Of a stretch of DNA of 64,000 bases, positions 17,818-30,900 are shown piece by piece. The stretch covers positions 303,326 to 367,325 of the forward strand of contig NZ_BMUZ01000011.1 of NCBI RefSeq assembly GCF_014650455.1. Direction: 5' to 3'. The position numbers and the translations under genes are program-made. The notes beneath the pieces are model-generated. The model made no database searches and was not told where the DNA came from. It saw only the letters and a program-made list of their open reading frames with translations. The DNA is from Streptomyces xanthochromogenes (lineage in GTDB: Bacteria; Actinomycetota; Actinomycetes; Streptomycetales; Streptomycetaceae). The stretch's first letter is position 1, and each line of letters opens with the position of its first letter.

Positions 17818-19068
17818 TCAGCCGCGCAGCCGTACCGGCAGCGACTCGACGCCGTACACGATCGACAGCTTGCGGAAGGCCAGTTCGTCGGCCGGGACGG
17901 CCAGGCGCATCTCGGGGAAGCGGCGGGCCAGGGCGGGGAAGGCGGCGCGCAGTTCCATCCGGGCGAGTTCGGCGCCGATGCAGCGGTGGATGCCGTAGCC
18001 GAAGGCGAGATGGCCGCCCGCCTTGCGGTGCGGGTCGAAGCGGTGGCCGTCCGGGGTGTGGGCGGCGTCCCGGTTGGCGCCGCTGAGCGAGCACAGCACC
18101 ATGTCGCCCTTGGGTATGAGCCGGCCGGCCACCTCCACGTCCTCGCGGGCGAAGCGCGGGAAGGCCAGCTGGACGACGGTGAGGTGGCGCAGGGCCTCCT
18201 CGACGAAGGTCGCGGCCGCCTCCTCGTCCTTGGCTATTCGCGCGAAGGCGTCCGGGTCCTGGAGCAGCAGCAGGGCGCCGAGCGCCAGCATGCTCGCGGT
18301 GGTCTCGAAGCCGCCGGTCAGGACGCCGTCCGCGAGCCCCGCGAGCTCGTCGTCCCCGACGCTGTCGCCGTGCTCCTTGACGATCATCCCGATCAGGCCG
18401 TCGCCGGGGTTCTCGCGCTGCTTCTTGACCACATCGCGGAAGTAGGACAGCGAGGCGGACATCGCGCCGAGCGGAGCGGTGGCCCCGGCGAACAGGTCGA
18501 AGCGTTCCATGGCCAGCTGCTGGAAGTCGTGGCGGTCCTCGTAGGGAACGCCGAGCAGTTCGCAGATGGTCAGCGACGGGATGGGCAGCGCGAAGGCCTC
18601 GACGAGGTCGACGGTGCCGTCGGCGTCCTCCATGGCGTCGAGCCGTTCCTCCACCAGGGCGTCGATGCGCGGGGTGAGCCGGCGAAGGCGCCGCATGGTG
18701 AACTCGGGCGTCAGGATGCGGCGCAGCCGGGTGTGCACCGGCGGGTCACTGAAGCCGAGCCCGCCCGGATGCTGCTCCTCCAGGACACCGGCGTTGCCCG
18801 CGAGGTGGGTGAAGTCGTTGCTGAACCCGTCGGCCGAGCCGAGCACGGCCTTCACGGCGTCGTGCCCGGTGACCACCCATGCGTCCATGCCGAACGGCAG
18901 CGGCACCTTGGTGACCGGCTCGTCGGCCTGCCGGGCGGTGAGCTCGGGCACCGGGTCGAGCCCGTCCCGGCGCAGCGGCATGAGCAGCGCGTCCGGCAGC
19001 AGCGAGATCGTGCCGGGGCCGATGCCGCGCTTCTGAATCCTGGCTAGGTAGGTGCGCCCGAGCCACAT
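17818..19068 (-). CDS. Cytochrome P450
   Basis: A 416-residue soluble bacterial P450. The I-helix oxygen-activation motif reads GGFETTAS, the K-helix ExxR is EEALR, and the haem-thiolate loop is FGYGIHRCIG with the proximal Cys. These are the features of class I P450s that need a separate ferredoxin and reductase; none is adjacent. The ATG at 19068 is the first in a frame that stays open to 19365, and it lacks a strong ribosome-binding site, so a TTG start a few codons upstream is possible. The flanking genes do not form a biosynthetic cluster, so the substrate is unknown. Confidence 0.88.
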   Translation of the reverse strand: MWLGRTYLARIQKRGIGPGTISLLPDALLMPLRRDGLDPVPELTARQADEPVTKVPLPFGMDAWVVTGHDAVKAVLGSADGFSNDFTHLAGNAGVLEEQHPGGLGFSDPPVHTRLRRILTPEFTMRRLRRLTPRIDALVEERLDAMEDADGTVDLVEAFALPIPSLTICELLGVPYEDRHDFQQLAMERFDLFAGATAPLGAMSASLSYFRDVVKKQRENPGDGLIGMIVKEHGDSVGDDELAGLADGVLTGGFETTASMLALGALLLLQDPDAFARIAKDEEAAATFVEEALRHLTVVQLAFPRFAREDVEVAGRLIPKGDMVLCSLSGANRDAAHTPDGHRFDPHRKAGGHLAFGYGIHRCIGAELARMELRAAFPALARRFPEMRLAVPADELAFRKLSIVYGVESLPVRLRG

Positions 19069-19382
19069 GGTGACTCGGGAACGGAGATTTACCCTCAAGG
19101 CGGACTCCAAGGACAAGTTGTGCGGCCAGGACGCCGGGTACGGACTGAGTGGCTCAGGATAAGTGGCCCTGGGCGCCTCCCGGTCCGCCAGGGGCCCGGC
19201 CGGCGCCCGGTTTGCGGCCGCGACGGCCCCGCGGGGTCCCGGTGCGGGGCCGCCCCGCACCCGGCCCGCGCCGGATTCGAGCGGCGGTCCAGCGTTCGCG
19301 TGCACGATCACGCAACTCAACTCGCCCTTCACACAAGGCGATCTACCGTGTGGTGCCATCCGCATCCGATCCGGGAGGAACC
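19069..19382. other. Divergent intergenic region, P450 and phytase-like gene
   Basis: 314 bp of mostly proline/arginine-coding-like GC-rich sequence. The P450 frame is open through most of it, but the implied peptide is low-complexity. I see no convincing promoter pair or RNA. Confidence 0.35.
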
Positions 19383-20453
19383 GTGCGTCTGCGCACCCTC
19401 GTCACCGCCGTCACCGCTTCGCTGGCCGTGGCCGCCTCAGTGACCGTCACCGATGCCAGTGCCGCGGTCCGGCCGCCCGTCGGCGTCCCGCACGCCTGCT
19501 CCGCCTCCACGGCCCTCGACGGCTTCTCGGACGGCCTGGACAAGACCCTGTTCCAGGGCACGGTCGTCGGCAACCTGTCCGGTCTGGCCGTGGACACCGA
19601 CGGCACGATCACCGCGCTGTCCGACCGTTCGCGACTGTTCAATCTGAAGATCGGCAAGAACCTCGCGGCCGCTCCCACCCGCGTCGTGCCGCTCGCGGAC
19701 GAGAAGGGCGCGCAGCTGGACTCGGAGGCCGTCGTCGTCGAGCGCGAAGGCACCCGGCTGATCACCTCCGAGTTCGAGCCGTCGATACGTCACTACGACC
19801 GCGACGGCACGCTCCTGGACCGGCTGCCGGTCCCGGACGCCCTGCGGGTCGCCCCGGCCGGCCGCGCCATCGCCAACGCGACCTTCGAGGGTCTGGCCCT
19901 GCAGCCCGGCGGCCACACCCTGATCGCGTCCATGGAGGCGCCCTTGTCCGGCGACGCCAAGGACGCGGCCGGCCGTACGCTCGTCCGGTTCCAGACCTGG
20001 CACCGGGCCCGGACGAAGGGCGACTTCACGCTCGCCGGGCAGTACGCCTACCCCGTCGAACCGAACGCGGGCGTCTCCGAGATCACCGCCACCGGCGACG
20101 GGCGGCTGCTCGTCCTGGAGCGCGGCTTCACCGCCGGCGTCGGCAATTCGGTACGGCTCTTCCTCGCCGACCCGCGCGGCGCGAGCGACGTGAGCAAGGT
20201 CGAGAACCTGCCGGGGCCGGCCCGCTCCCTGCGCAAGACGCTGCTCGCCGACATCGGCGCCTGCCCCTCCCTCGGCGCCACCGCCAAGCAGCCGCAGCCC
20301 AACCCGCTGCTCGACAACATCGAGGGCCTGGCCGTGACCGGCCGCACCCGGGACGGCCGGCTGCGGCTCCTCCTGGTCAGTGACGACAACGAGAACCCGG
20401 TGCAGACCACCCGTCTGTACGCGCTGACGGTCCGGCTGCCCCGCCACGTCTGA
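19383..20453 (+). CDS. Secreted esterase-like activity of phytase family protein
   Basis: A 356-residue exported beta-propeller-like protein. The signal peptide spans about residues 1-28 (RLRTLVTAVTASLAVAASVTV, cleavage near ASA-AV). The mature domain follows the phytase-like/esterase-like pattern: ..GNLSGLAVDTDGTITALSDR.. at the start, ..DSEAVVVEREGTRLITSE.., ..NATFEGLALQPGGHTLIASME.. in the middle, and ..DNIEGLAVTG.. near the end. The GTG at 19383 follows GGGAGG. Members hydrolyse phosphoesters or simple esters outside the cell. Confidence 0.75.
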   Translation: MRLRTLVTAVTASLAVAASVTVTDASAAVRPPVGVPHACSASTALDGFSDGLDKTLFQGTVVGNLSGLAVDTDGTITALSDRSRLFNLKIGKNLAAAPTRVVPLADEKGAQLDSEAVVVEREGTRLITSEFEPSIRHYDRDGTLLDRLPVPDALRVAPAGRAIANATFEGLALQPGGHTLIASMEAPLSGDAKDAAGRTLVRFQTWHRARTKGDFTLAGQYAYPVEPNAGVSEITATGDGRLLVLERGFTAGVGNSVRLFLADPRGASDVSKVENLPGPARSLRKTLLADIGACPSLGATAKQPQPNPLLDNIEGLAVTGRTRDGRLRLLLVSDDNENPVQTTRLYALTVRLPRHV

Positions 20454-20490
20454 CCCGATCGGCGCGGCCCCGGGGTGTATTCATTCGCCT

Positions 20491-21429
20491 ATGGGCCGTT
20501 TCAGACCGAACAAGTACTTGGTGCGTCACGTCATTTCGCTCCTCGTGATCCTGCTGGCCGCCGTCGTGGGGGTGCTCCTCTACTTCAACGAACGCGATGT
20601 GCGTCAGCAGGAACACTTCGTGGGCGACACCCGCACGGCGAACGGCGTGTACATCGACACCAGCATCCAGAAGGTGGACCCGGTCGCCCGGGAGCTGACG
20701 CTGCGGGTCCTGGTGCTCCCCCAGGGCTCCCTGCGGGAGGGCGGCGACCCGTACACCCCGGCGGTAGACCTGCGGGTGGAGACCTCCTCGCTGATCCGGG
20801 GCACCCTCGACTTCAAGGCCGGGCGGCAGGTCAGTTACGAGGACGTGAAGGTGAGCCTGGACGGCGGCTCCGTCTCGGACTACCCCTTCGACCGGTACTC
20901 GACGATCATCGGCTTCTCCGCCGAGGCGGCCGGCAAGGAGGTGCCGGTCTCCCTGTCGCTGCGGGACGTCGACGCGTTCTTCAAACCGACGGTGGTCGGC
21001 CGCAGTCAGGACCACGGCTTCGTCGCGTTCGAGGTGCGCGTCAGCCGTTCGCGGGCCACGTTCATCCTGGCCTGGTTCATGATGTTCATCATGTGGGGGC
21101 TCGCCCTCGCGGTGCTCGGCGCGACCTGGGTGATCGTCGACCAGCGCCGGGGTCTGGTGTGGCCGGCGATGGCCTGGATGGCGGCGACCCTGTTCGCGCT
21201 CGCCGGGTTCCGCAACGCGGCGCCGGGCGGCCCGCCGGTGGGCTGCCTGCTGGACTACGCGGCGTTCCTGTGGGCGGAGGCGATCATCTCCGCCTGCCTG
21301 GTAGCGGTCGCGGTGACCGGCATCATCACCGAGACGCGCCACCGGGGCGACGAGGCGCCGGAGGTGCACGCCGACCACCACACCGACGCACACGCCTCCG
21401 GTGACGCTGGCGGCGACGGCGGACACTGA
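20491..21429 (+). CDS. DUF4436 family membrane protein
   Basis: A 312-residue protein with an N-terminal membrane segment (about 12-32, VRHVISLLVILLAAVVGVLL), an extracytoplasmic beta-rich domain (about 40-180, ..YPFDRYSTIIGFSAEA..), and three C-terminal membrane segments (about 190-285). The Y-P-F-D-x-Y motif in the outer domain is characteristic of the family, whose function is unknown. The tail is His/Asp-rich (EVHADHHTDAHASG) and could bind metal. It starts 38 nt after the phytase-like gene and may be co-transcribed. Confidence 0.7.
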   Translation: MGRFRPNKYLVRHVISLLVILLAAVVGVLLYFNERDVRQQEHFVGDTRTANGVYIDTSIQKVDPVARELTLRVLVLPQGSLREGGDPYTPAVDLRVETSSLIRGTLDFKAGRQVSYEDVKVSLDGGSVSDYPFDRYSTIIGFSAEAAGKEVPVSLSLRDVDAFFKPTVVGRSQDHGFVAFEVRVSRSRATFILAWFMMFIMWGLALAVLGATWVIVDQRRGLVWPAMAWMAATLFALAGFRNAAPGGPPVGCLLDYAAFLWAEAIISACLVAVAVTGIITETRHRGDEAPEVHADHHTDAHASGDAGGDGGH

Positions 21430-21441
21430 CACCGCGGGAAT

Positions 21442-21469
21442 GCGGGCGGAGGGTCCAACCCCCGCCCGC
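21442..21469. terminator. Bidirectional hairpin between DUF4436 and chitinase genes
   Basis: GCGGGCGG pairs with CCGCCCGC and an inner GGG with CCC, with one bulged A, in the 46-bp gap between convergent stops. Confidence 0.6.
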
Positions 21470-21475
21470 CGTAAG

Positions 21476-23785
<2,310 letters not shown>

Positions 23786-23860
23786 GGTTCTCCCTGCGGT
23801 GAGGTGGGGGTACCAGGGCTGTGCAGAACCGTGTGCCTTGCGGGTGCGATGTGCTGCGGG

Positions 23861-23940
23861 GTGCGTGAAGTGCGGTGCGGACAGGGCCTGTTGGGGCGGC
23901 GTGCGTGAAGTGCGGTGCGGACACGGCCTGTTGGGGCGGC
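23861..23940. repeat. 40-bp tandem direct repeat upstream of the chitinase gene
   Basis: Units 23861-23900 and 23901-23940 match at 39 of 40 positions. They lie between the DasR-type site and the chitinase start, in the expected leader or promoter region. Confidence 0.85.
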
Positions 23941-23987
23941 GCCCGGTCGAGGCGGAGGCGTGGTGACCGCTCGATGCGCACCGTAGA

Positions 23988-23999
23988 AGGTCTGGACCA
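23988..23999 (-). promoter_or_regulatory. DasR-type / chitinase-promoter repeat element
   Basis: On the minus strand the site reads TGGTCCAGACCT, the 12-bp element described for Streptomyces chitinase promoters and a close match to the DasR operator (TGGTCTAGACCA-like). It lies about 200 bp upstream of the chitinase start. Confidence 0.7.
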
Positions 24000-24061
24000 A
24001 TCGGTCAACGGGTCGCGCGGCCCGGGGCGACGGGGCCGGCCGTCCGGGCCGCGCAACGCGA

Positions 24062-24094
24062 CCGCCCCGGCCGGAGGGAATCCGGCCGGGGCGG
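24062..24094 (-). terminator. Strong hairpin after icd
   Basis: A perfect 13-bp stem (24062-24074 with 24082-24094) and a 7-nt loop, 40 nt beyond the icd stop. Confidence 0.7.
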
Positions 24095-24133
24095 CGGCGT
24101 GCTCAACTGCGCTCCCCCGCAGGGGAGTCGGGG

Positions 24134-26356
<2,223 letters not shown>

Positions 26357-26431
26357 CGGGTGCTCCGCTCCACGTCTGCAACATTGCTCGACATCAAGAT
26401 ATCTCGTGATCGCACCGGGTCACGACGGGCC

Positions 26432-26462
26432 CCCGGCCCGCCCCCCGGTGAGGAGGGCCGGG
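26432..26462 (-). terminator. Possible terminator after the cold-shock gene
   Basis: CCCGGCCC (26432-26439) pairs with GGGCCGGG (26455-26462) across a 15-nt loop, about 24 nt beyond the cold-shock gene stop. Confidence 0.4.
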
Positions 26463-26485
26463 CGAGGGCGCGGGGAGCCGCCGGT

Positions 26486-26692
26486 TCACGGGCGCACGGC
26501 ACGGGCCTCGAAGCGGCCGCGGCCCAGCTCTATGACGAAGGAGACCTGCTGCCCCTCGGACAGGGTCCTGGTCTCGCCCTCGATGTCCTCCCGGCGCACG
26601 TAGATCCCGTCCTGGTGCCCGATCGGCACGACGAATCCGTAGCCCTTCTCCCGGTCGAAGTACTGGACGATCCCGTCACATCGTTCGTTCAT
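26486..26692 (-). CDS. Cold-shock-domain protein
   Basis: A 68-residue single-domain nucleic-acid-binding protein. RNP1 is present as KGYGFVVP, and the RNP2 position reads IYVRREDI, diverged from the usual VFVHFS. The length and five-strand pattern fit CspA-like RNA chaperones. The ATG at 26692 has a GAG-rich region upstream. A long (379 bp) leader or promoter region precedes it, as often for cold-shock genes. The loss of the second aromatic patch suggests a diverged role or weaker RNA binding. Confidence 0.75.
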   Translation of the reverse strand: MNERCDGIVQYFDREKGYGFVVPIGHQDGIYVRREDIEGETRTLSEGQQVSFVIELGRGRFEARAVRP

Positions 26693-27071
26693 GCCTCACT
26701 CCTCGGGTGATCGCTCCACGGCCCGCGAGCGAGCCGGGAAAGGCGGAACCGGCTGGGCTCGCCAAGGATGGGGACGGGACGCGGACTCCCGCGCCGCAAC
26801 AGGGCCTGCCCTCGTCGGGGCGCCCGCCGTCCGTGCGGCGGAACCGTCCCGGCGCCGCCCGCGGCGGGCCGCGGCGTCGCATCGGACGGGTTCCTTGCCG
26901 GTAGGTATACCGCCGTGCTCCGCGTTTGATGCCTGCTGCCGGCCGGCCGCCGCCCGGGATGCGGGAAGGGCGCCACTGGCGTATGGCCCGCGTCAATTCG
27001 AGTGGCCGGCACATCAGTGGCCCGTCAAAGTACGGGGTCATATGTGGTCGGCACCCATAGCGTCACGGCCC
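26693..27071. other. Divergent intergenic region upstream of the cold-shock gene
   Basis: 379 bp with no gene I can support. GGTATACC at 26905-26912 is a short palindrome that could be part of a -10 on the minus strand. On the plus strand TAGCGT, about 10 nt before the ATG at 27072, resembles the -10 of a leaderless transcript. Confidence 0.35.
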
Positions 27072-27632
27072 ATGGGACAACAGATCACCCGCAGTGTGGC
27101 GGGGCCCGGCACCGCATCCCCCGGCGGTGCCGAAGCCGTGGTGTACGACACCACGTGGGCCGGTGAGGCCCGATCGGCGGCGGGCTGCTCGGCCGTACTG
27201 CTCTGCCTGCTCCTCGCCGTCGACGCCATGGCCGGAAACCTCGACCTCGCACGTGGCGGGCTGTGGTGCCTGCTCGCCGCCCTCCTCCTCGTCGTGCTCT
27301 GGCCCACCCGGGTCTCGGCGGGGCCGGGCCGGCTGGTCGCGCGCGGGCTGCTGCGCCGGACCGAGGTCCGCACCGACCGTCTCGTCTCGGTGCGCTGGTC
27401 CGACGGCGTCGCCCAGCGTCTGGTGCTGCGGGACACCGAGGGCAACCGGGTCGAGATCGACCCGAGGGTGCTCGTGGCCAATCCCCCGCTGTGGCACCTC
27501 GTCGGCCGGGACGCGCGCACCAGCCGCGACCGGAACGTACTGCGATGCGGCGAGACGGCCCTGCGGCAGCTGGCCGCCCGGGTGGACGGCGAGACGGCAC
27601 GCACGGTGTGCAAAGCGTCCGGCCTCCACTAG
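27072..27632 (+). CDS. Small membrane protein with PH-like domain
   Basis: A 186-residue protein with two membrane segments (about residues 39-54 and 60-76, ..VLLCLLLAVDAMAG.. and ..WCLLAALLLVVLWP..), followed by a cytoplasmic domain whose strands (..TDRLVSVRWSDGVAQRLVLRDTEGNRVEIDP..) resemble bacterial PH domains. No catalytic motif is seen. Ribosome-binding site is weak and the transcript may be leaderless. Function unknown. Confidence 0.55.
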   Translation: MGQQITRSVAGPGTASPGGAEAVVYDTTWAGEARSAAGCSAVLLCLLLAVDAMAGNLDLARGGLWCLLAALLLVVLWPTRVSAGPGRLVARGLLRRTEVRTDRLVSVRWSDGVAQRLVLRDTEGNRVEIDPRVLVANPPLWHLVGRDARTSRDRNVLRCGETALRQLAARVDGETARTVCKASGLH

Positions 27633-27888
27633 CGCCCCCGGCGCACCCCGCCCCGGCCGCACGCGGGGTCACCTCGACGCTCGCCCCGGCTCACCCGGCC
27701 CACCTGTGACGGCACTTGGCCGATGGGGCAGGATGGCAGCCCGTTCCGGTGTCCGACGATGCCCGTCCACCCGAACGAGGCTCCAGGCAACACGATCTGA
27801 CAGGTGACAAGGTGACGACACATCACATACGGCGGTCGACGGCTCCCCTCGTGCAACCCCCCGTTCCGCACCGCCGGGAGGGTGTCCG

Positions 27889-29016
27889 TTGAACCGGGGT
27901 CTCGTCCTGCACGACTGGGTGGTGGCGGCCATCGCCCTGGCGGCGGGCCTGGCGGCCGGGCTGCTGCTGCGCGTGCTGCTGAAATGGCTGGGCAAGCACG
28001 CCCGCAGAACGCGCTGGAGCGGCGACGACATCATCGTCGACGCGCTGCGCACCATCGCCCCCTGGGCGGCCGCCATCTCGGGGCTGGCGGTGTCCGCCTC
28101 GGCGCTGCCGCTGACCACCCGGGTCGCGGGCATCGTCAACCACTCGCTGACCGCCCTGTTCGTCCTGATCGTCACCGCCACCGCGGCCCGGGTGATCGCG
28201 GGGCTCGTCCAGTCCCTGGCGCAGTCGAGGACAGGGGTGGCCGGCTCGGCCACCATCTTCGTCAACATCACGCGCGTCGTGGTCGTGGCGATGGGCGTCC
28301 TGGTCGCCCTGGAAACGGTCGGCATCTCCATAGCCCCGCTGCTCACCGCTCTCGGGGTCGGCGGCCTCGCCGTCGCCCTGGCCCTCCAGGACACGCTCGC
28401 CAACCTCTTCGCGGGGGTGCACATCCTCGCCTCGAAGACGGTGCAGCCCGGCGACTACATCCGGCTCAGCAGCGGCGAGGAGGGCTATGTCGTCGACATC
28501 AACTGGCGCAACACGGTGGTGCGCAACCTGTCGAACAACCTCGTGATCATCCCCAACGGCCGGCTCGCCCGTACCAACATGACCAACTATGCCCGTCCGG
28601 AGCAGGAGTTGACGGTCCTTGTACAGGTGGGGGTCGGCTACGACAGCGACCTGGAGCACGTCGAGCGGGTCACCCTGGACGTCGTCGACAGCGTGATGAC
28701 GGACATCACGGGCGCGCTGCCCGGCCATGAGGCCGCGGTCCGCTTCCACACGTTCGCGGACTCCCGGATCAACTTCACGGTGATCCTGGGGGTGGGCGAG
28801 TTCAGCGACCAGTACCGGATCAAGCACGAGTTCATCAAGCGCCTGCACCGGCGCTACCGCGCGGAAGGCATCTCGATTCCGGCCCCCGCCCGGACGGTCT
28901 CCCTCCAGCAGGACCCGGCGGGGCCGCCCGCGCCGACGGCCGCGTTCCCGCACCAGCGCGAGGCGGCGCCGTCGGCCCTCGCCGGTCTGCCGGAGCCCTC
29001 GGGACCGCAGCCCTGA
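27889..29016 (+). CDS. MscS-type mechanosensitive ion channel
   Basis: A 375-residue channel that opens on membrane tension. Transmembrane helices are at about 8-28, 58-80 and 90-110. The pore-lining TM3 and the beta-domain junction follow: ..LLTALGVGGLAVALALQDTLANLFAG.. (about 148-173) is the classic MscS TM3 signature, and ..PGDYIRLSSGEEGYVVDINWRNT.. starts the beta domain. The Pro-rich C-terminus is likely disordered. TTG start at 27889 after GGGAGGG. It would protect the cell in osmotic downshock. Confidence 0.88.
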   Translation: MNRGLVLHDWVVAAIALAAGLAAGLLLRVLLKWLGKHARRTRWSGDDIIVDALRTIAPWAAAISGLAVSASALPLTTRVAGIVNHSLTALFVLIVTATAARVIAGLVQSLAQSRTGVAGSATIFVNITRVVVVAMGVLVALETVGISIAPLLTALGVGGLAVALALQDTLANLFAGVHILASKTVQPGDYIRLSSGEEGYVVDINWRNTVVRNLSNNLVIIPNGRLARTNMTNYARPEQELTVLVQVGVGYDSDLEHVERVTLDVVDSVMTDITGALPGHEAAVRFHTFADSRINFTVILGVGEFSDQYRIKHEFIKRLHRRYRAEGISIPAPARTVSLQQDPAGPPAPTAAFPHQREAAPSALAGLPEPSGPQP

Positions 29017-29074
29017 GAGCGGTCGTTTACGCAGGTCAGGGGCGTTGTCAGTGGGCGGTGGTAGCGTCGTTTTC

Positions 29075-29647
29075 ATGACGCCCGAAGAGCTCGCCAACCT
29101 CACGCACCTGCGCCGGGCGCGCGATCTCATCGACCGTGAGTACGCCAAGCCCCTGGACGTTCCGACGATGGCCCGGCACGCGCTCATGTCGCCCGCGCAC
29201 TTCTCCCGGCAGTTCCGGGCGGCCTACGGCGAGACCCCGTACAGCTATCTCATGACCCGCCGGATCGAGCGGGCGATGGCGTTGCTGCGCGGGGGCATGA
29301 GCGTGACCGACGCGTGCATGACGGTCGGATGTACGTCTCTGGGCTCGTTCAGCTCCCGGTTCACCGAGGTCGTGGGCGAGACCCCGAGCTCCTACCGGGG
29401 CCGGGCCCACGAGGCGGTGTCGGCGATGCCCGCCTGCGTGGCCAAGGTGCACACGCGCCCGACGCGTACGCCCCCGGGCACGACGAGCGCCATGACCGCG
29501 CGGCGCACGGCGACCCCGCCGGCATCACACAGCGCACCCGGCACGCCGGCCACCCCGGCCCCAGCCACCCCGGTCGCCCCCGTCGCCCCCGTCGCCCCCG
29601 CCGCCCCGAGCAGGATCGGAGAAGCGGGCGACAACGCCGCCGCCTAA
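29075..29647 (+). CDS. AraC-family transcriptional regulator
   Basis: A 190-residue regulator with the two helix-turn-helix units of the AraC family in the N-terminal two thirds (..LDVPTMARHALMSPAHFSRQFRAAYGETPYSYLMTRR.. and ..SVTDACMTVGCTSLGSFSSRFTEVVGETPSSYR..). The remaining C-terminal tail is Pro/Ala/Thr-rich with a repeated APV unit encoded by a 9-bp microrepeat. There is no separate ligand-binding domain. TAGCGT about 14 nt before the ATG suggests a leaderless transcript. It starts 58 nt after the MscS gene and 10 nt before the VOC gene, which is its probable target. Confidence 0.82.
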   Translation: MTPEELANLTHLRRARDLIDREYAKPLDVPTMARHALMSPAHFSRQFRAAYGETPYSYLMTRRIERAMALLRGGMSVTDACMTVGCTSLGSFSSRFTEVVGETPSSYRGRAHEAVSAMPACVAKVHTRPTRTPPGTTSAMTARRTATPPASHSAPGTPATPAPATPVAPVAPVAPAAPSRIGEAGDNAAA

Positions 29648-29657
29648 CGTGGACGAC

Positions 29658-30086
29658 ATGACGATCGCACTGCAGTACTGCCACATCACCGTGAACGACC
29701 CCGACGAGTCGCTCGGCTTCTACCGCGACGCGCTGGGCCTCGACGTTCGCAAGGACGTCTCCTCGGGCGGCCAGCGCTGGGTGACCCTCGGCAGCACGAC
29801 CCAGCCGGGCCTGGAAATCGTCCTCTCGCAGCCGCACGCGGGCCGTTCGCAGGCCGACGGCGACACGATGCAGGAGCTGCTCACCAAGGGCGTCCTGCCG
29901 ATGTTCGTCTTCCGCACGGACGACCTCGACGCGACGTTCGAGAAGGTACGGGCCTCGGGTGCCGAGGTGCTGCAGGAGCCCATCGACCAGCCCTGGGGCC
30001 CGCGCGACTGCGCCTTCCGCGACCCCTCCGGCAATCTGATCCGCATCCAGCAGGAGGTCAAGGAGCAGACCGGCGAATACGCCTGA
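29658..30086 (+). CDS. VOC-family protein
   Basis: A 142-residue glyoxalase-fold protein: first module ..YCHITVNDPDESLGFYRDALGLDV.., second ..FRTDDLDATFEKVRASGAEVLQEPIDQPWGPRDCAFRDPSGNLIRIQQ.., each with the His or Glu ligand positions of the fold. It follows the AraC gene after 10 nt, an arrangement common for a regulator and the small-molecule enzyme it controls. A GTG three codons upstream (29649) is an alternative start. Confidence 0.8.
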   Translation: MTIALQYCHITVNDPDESLGFYRDALGLDVRKDVSSGGQRWVTLGSTTQPGLEIVLSQPHAGRSQADGDTMQELLTKGVLPMFVFRTDDLDATFEKVRASGAEVLQEPIDQPWGPRDCAFRDPSGNLIRIQQEVKEQTGEYA

Positions 30087-30210
30087 CCCCTGGGGCCGCC
30101 CGGCCGCCGCGTGAGAGACTGCGCGACACCCGCATGTCATGGACAGGACACCTGCGGGCCATCTCGCACCGCGCACCCACGCGGCGCACCAGGAGAAGGG
30201 CGACGACGCC

Positions 30211-30846
30211 ATGTTCACCACCCCCCACAAGGGATTGGGCCGGGCGGGCCTCATGCTGGGCGCGGCCCTGGCATCGACCGTGCTGTGTGCCACGGCCAGT
30301 GCCGCGGCGCCCCCGACGACCGGCGGCGCCGCGAGTGAGGGCGCCGCTCCCACGCGTGCCCAACACCCCTGCCCCGTCGTGTACTTCGACCTCGGCGAGA
30401 CCCTGGTGCACACCGCCGAGGACGGCAGCACCTCCTATCTGCCCGGCGCGGCCGCCTATCTGCGGGCCCTGCGCGCGCGGCACATCGAGGTCGGCCTCAT
30501 CACGAACGTTCCCCCTTCCTGGGGCGCGACCGACGCCGAGCGCGCCGCCCGGCTGAAGCAGGAGGTCGACGCCACCTGGCGGGACTCCACGCCCTTCGCC
30601 TGGCGGGACTTCGGCGACCGGATCCTCACCCCGCGCACCGACGCGGAACGCAAGCCGGCGCCTGCCCTGTGGCAGCGCGCCAAGGCCGGGTCGGGGCGCT
30701 GCGTGCTCGTCTACCAGGCGGAGACGGCCGAGGAGGTCGGTGCCGCGGCCGCGCAGGGCTTCGTCCCCTACCAGGTCGGCCGGGCCCACCGGCCTGAGTT
30801 CCTGCCGGTGGGCCTGGTCGAACTCCTCGGCCGCCGGTCCCGCTGA
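30211..30846 (+). CDS. Exported HAD-like protein
   Basis: A 211-residue protein with an N-terminal signal peptide (..GLGRAGLMLGAALASTVLCATASA-AA..). The mature part opens with the HAD motif I strand VVYFDLGETLVH, where the second Asp of DxD is Gly; motif II is seen as GLITNVPP and the Lys motif region as ERKPAPALW. The Asp nucleophile is therefore present, but phosphatase chemistry is uncertain. AGGAGAAGGG lies upstream with long spacing. An unusual extracellular location for a HAD fold. Confidence 0.55.
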   Translation: MFTTPHKGLGRAGLMLGAALASTVLCATASAAAPPTTGGAASEGAAPTRAQHPCPVVYFDLGETLVHTAEDGSTSYLPGAAAYLRALRARHIEVGLITNVPPSWGATDAERAARLKQEVDATWRDSTPFAWRDFGDRILTPRTDAERKPAPALWQRAKAGSGRCVLVYQAETAEEVGAAAAQGFVPYQVGRAHRPEFLPVGLVELLGRRSR

Positions 30847-30867
30847 GCGTCGCCCGCGCGTTCCGAG

Positions 30868-30900
30868 CCCGCTGAGGCACCGACGTCCTGCCTCAGCGGG
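30868..30900. terminator. Bidirectional terminator between HAD and MFS genes
   Basis: A perfect 12-bp stem CCCGCTGAGGCA/TGCCTCAGCGGG with a 9-nt loop. The second arm includes the stop codon of the MFS gene. Confidence 0.75.

Noticed and set aside
29560..29610. GCCCCCGTC microrepeat in the AraC tail as a possible repeat element
   Set aside because: It is simply the coding of a Pro/Ala/Val low-complexity tail.
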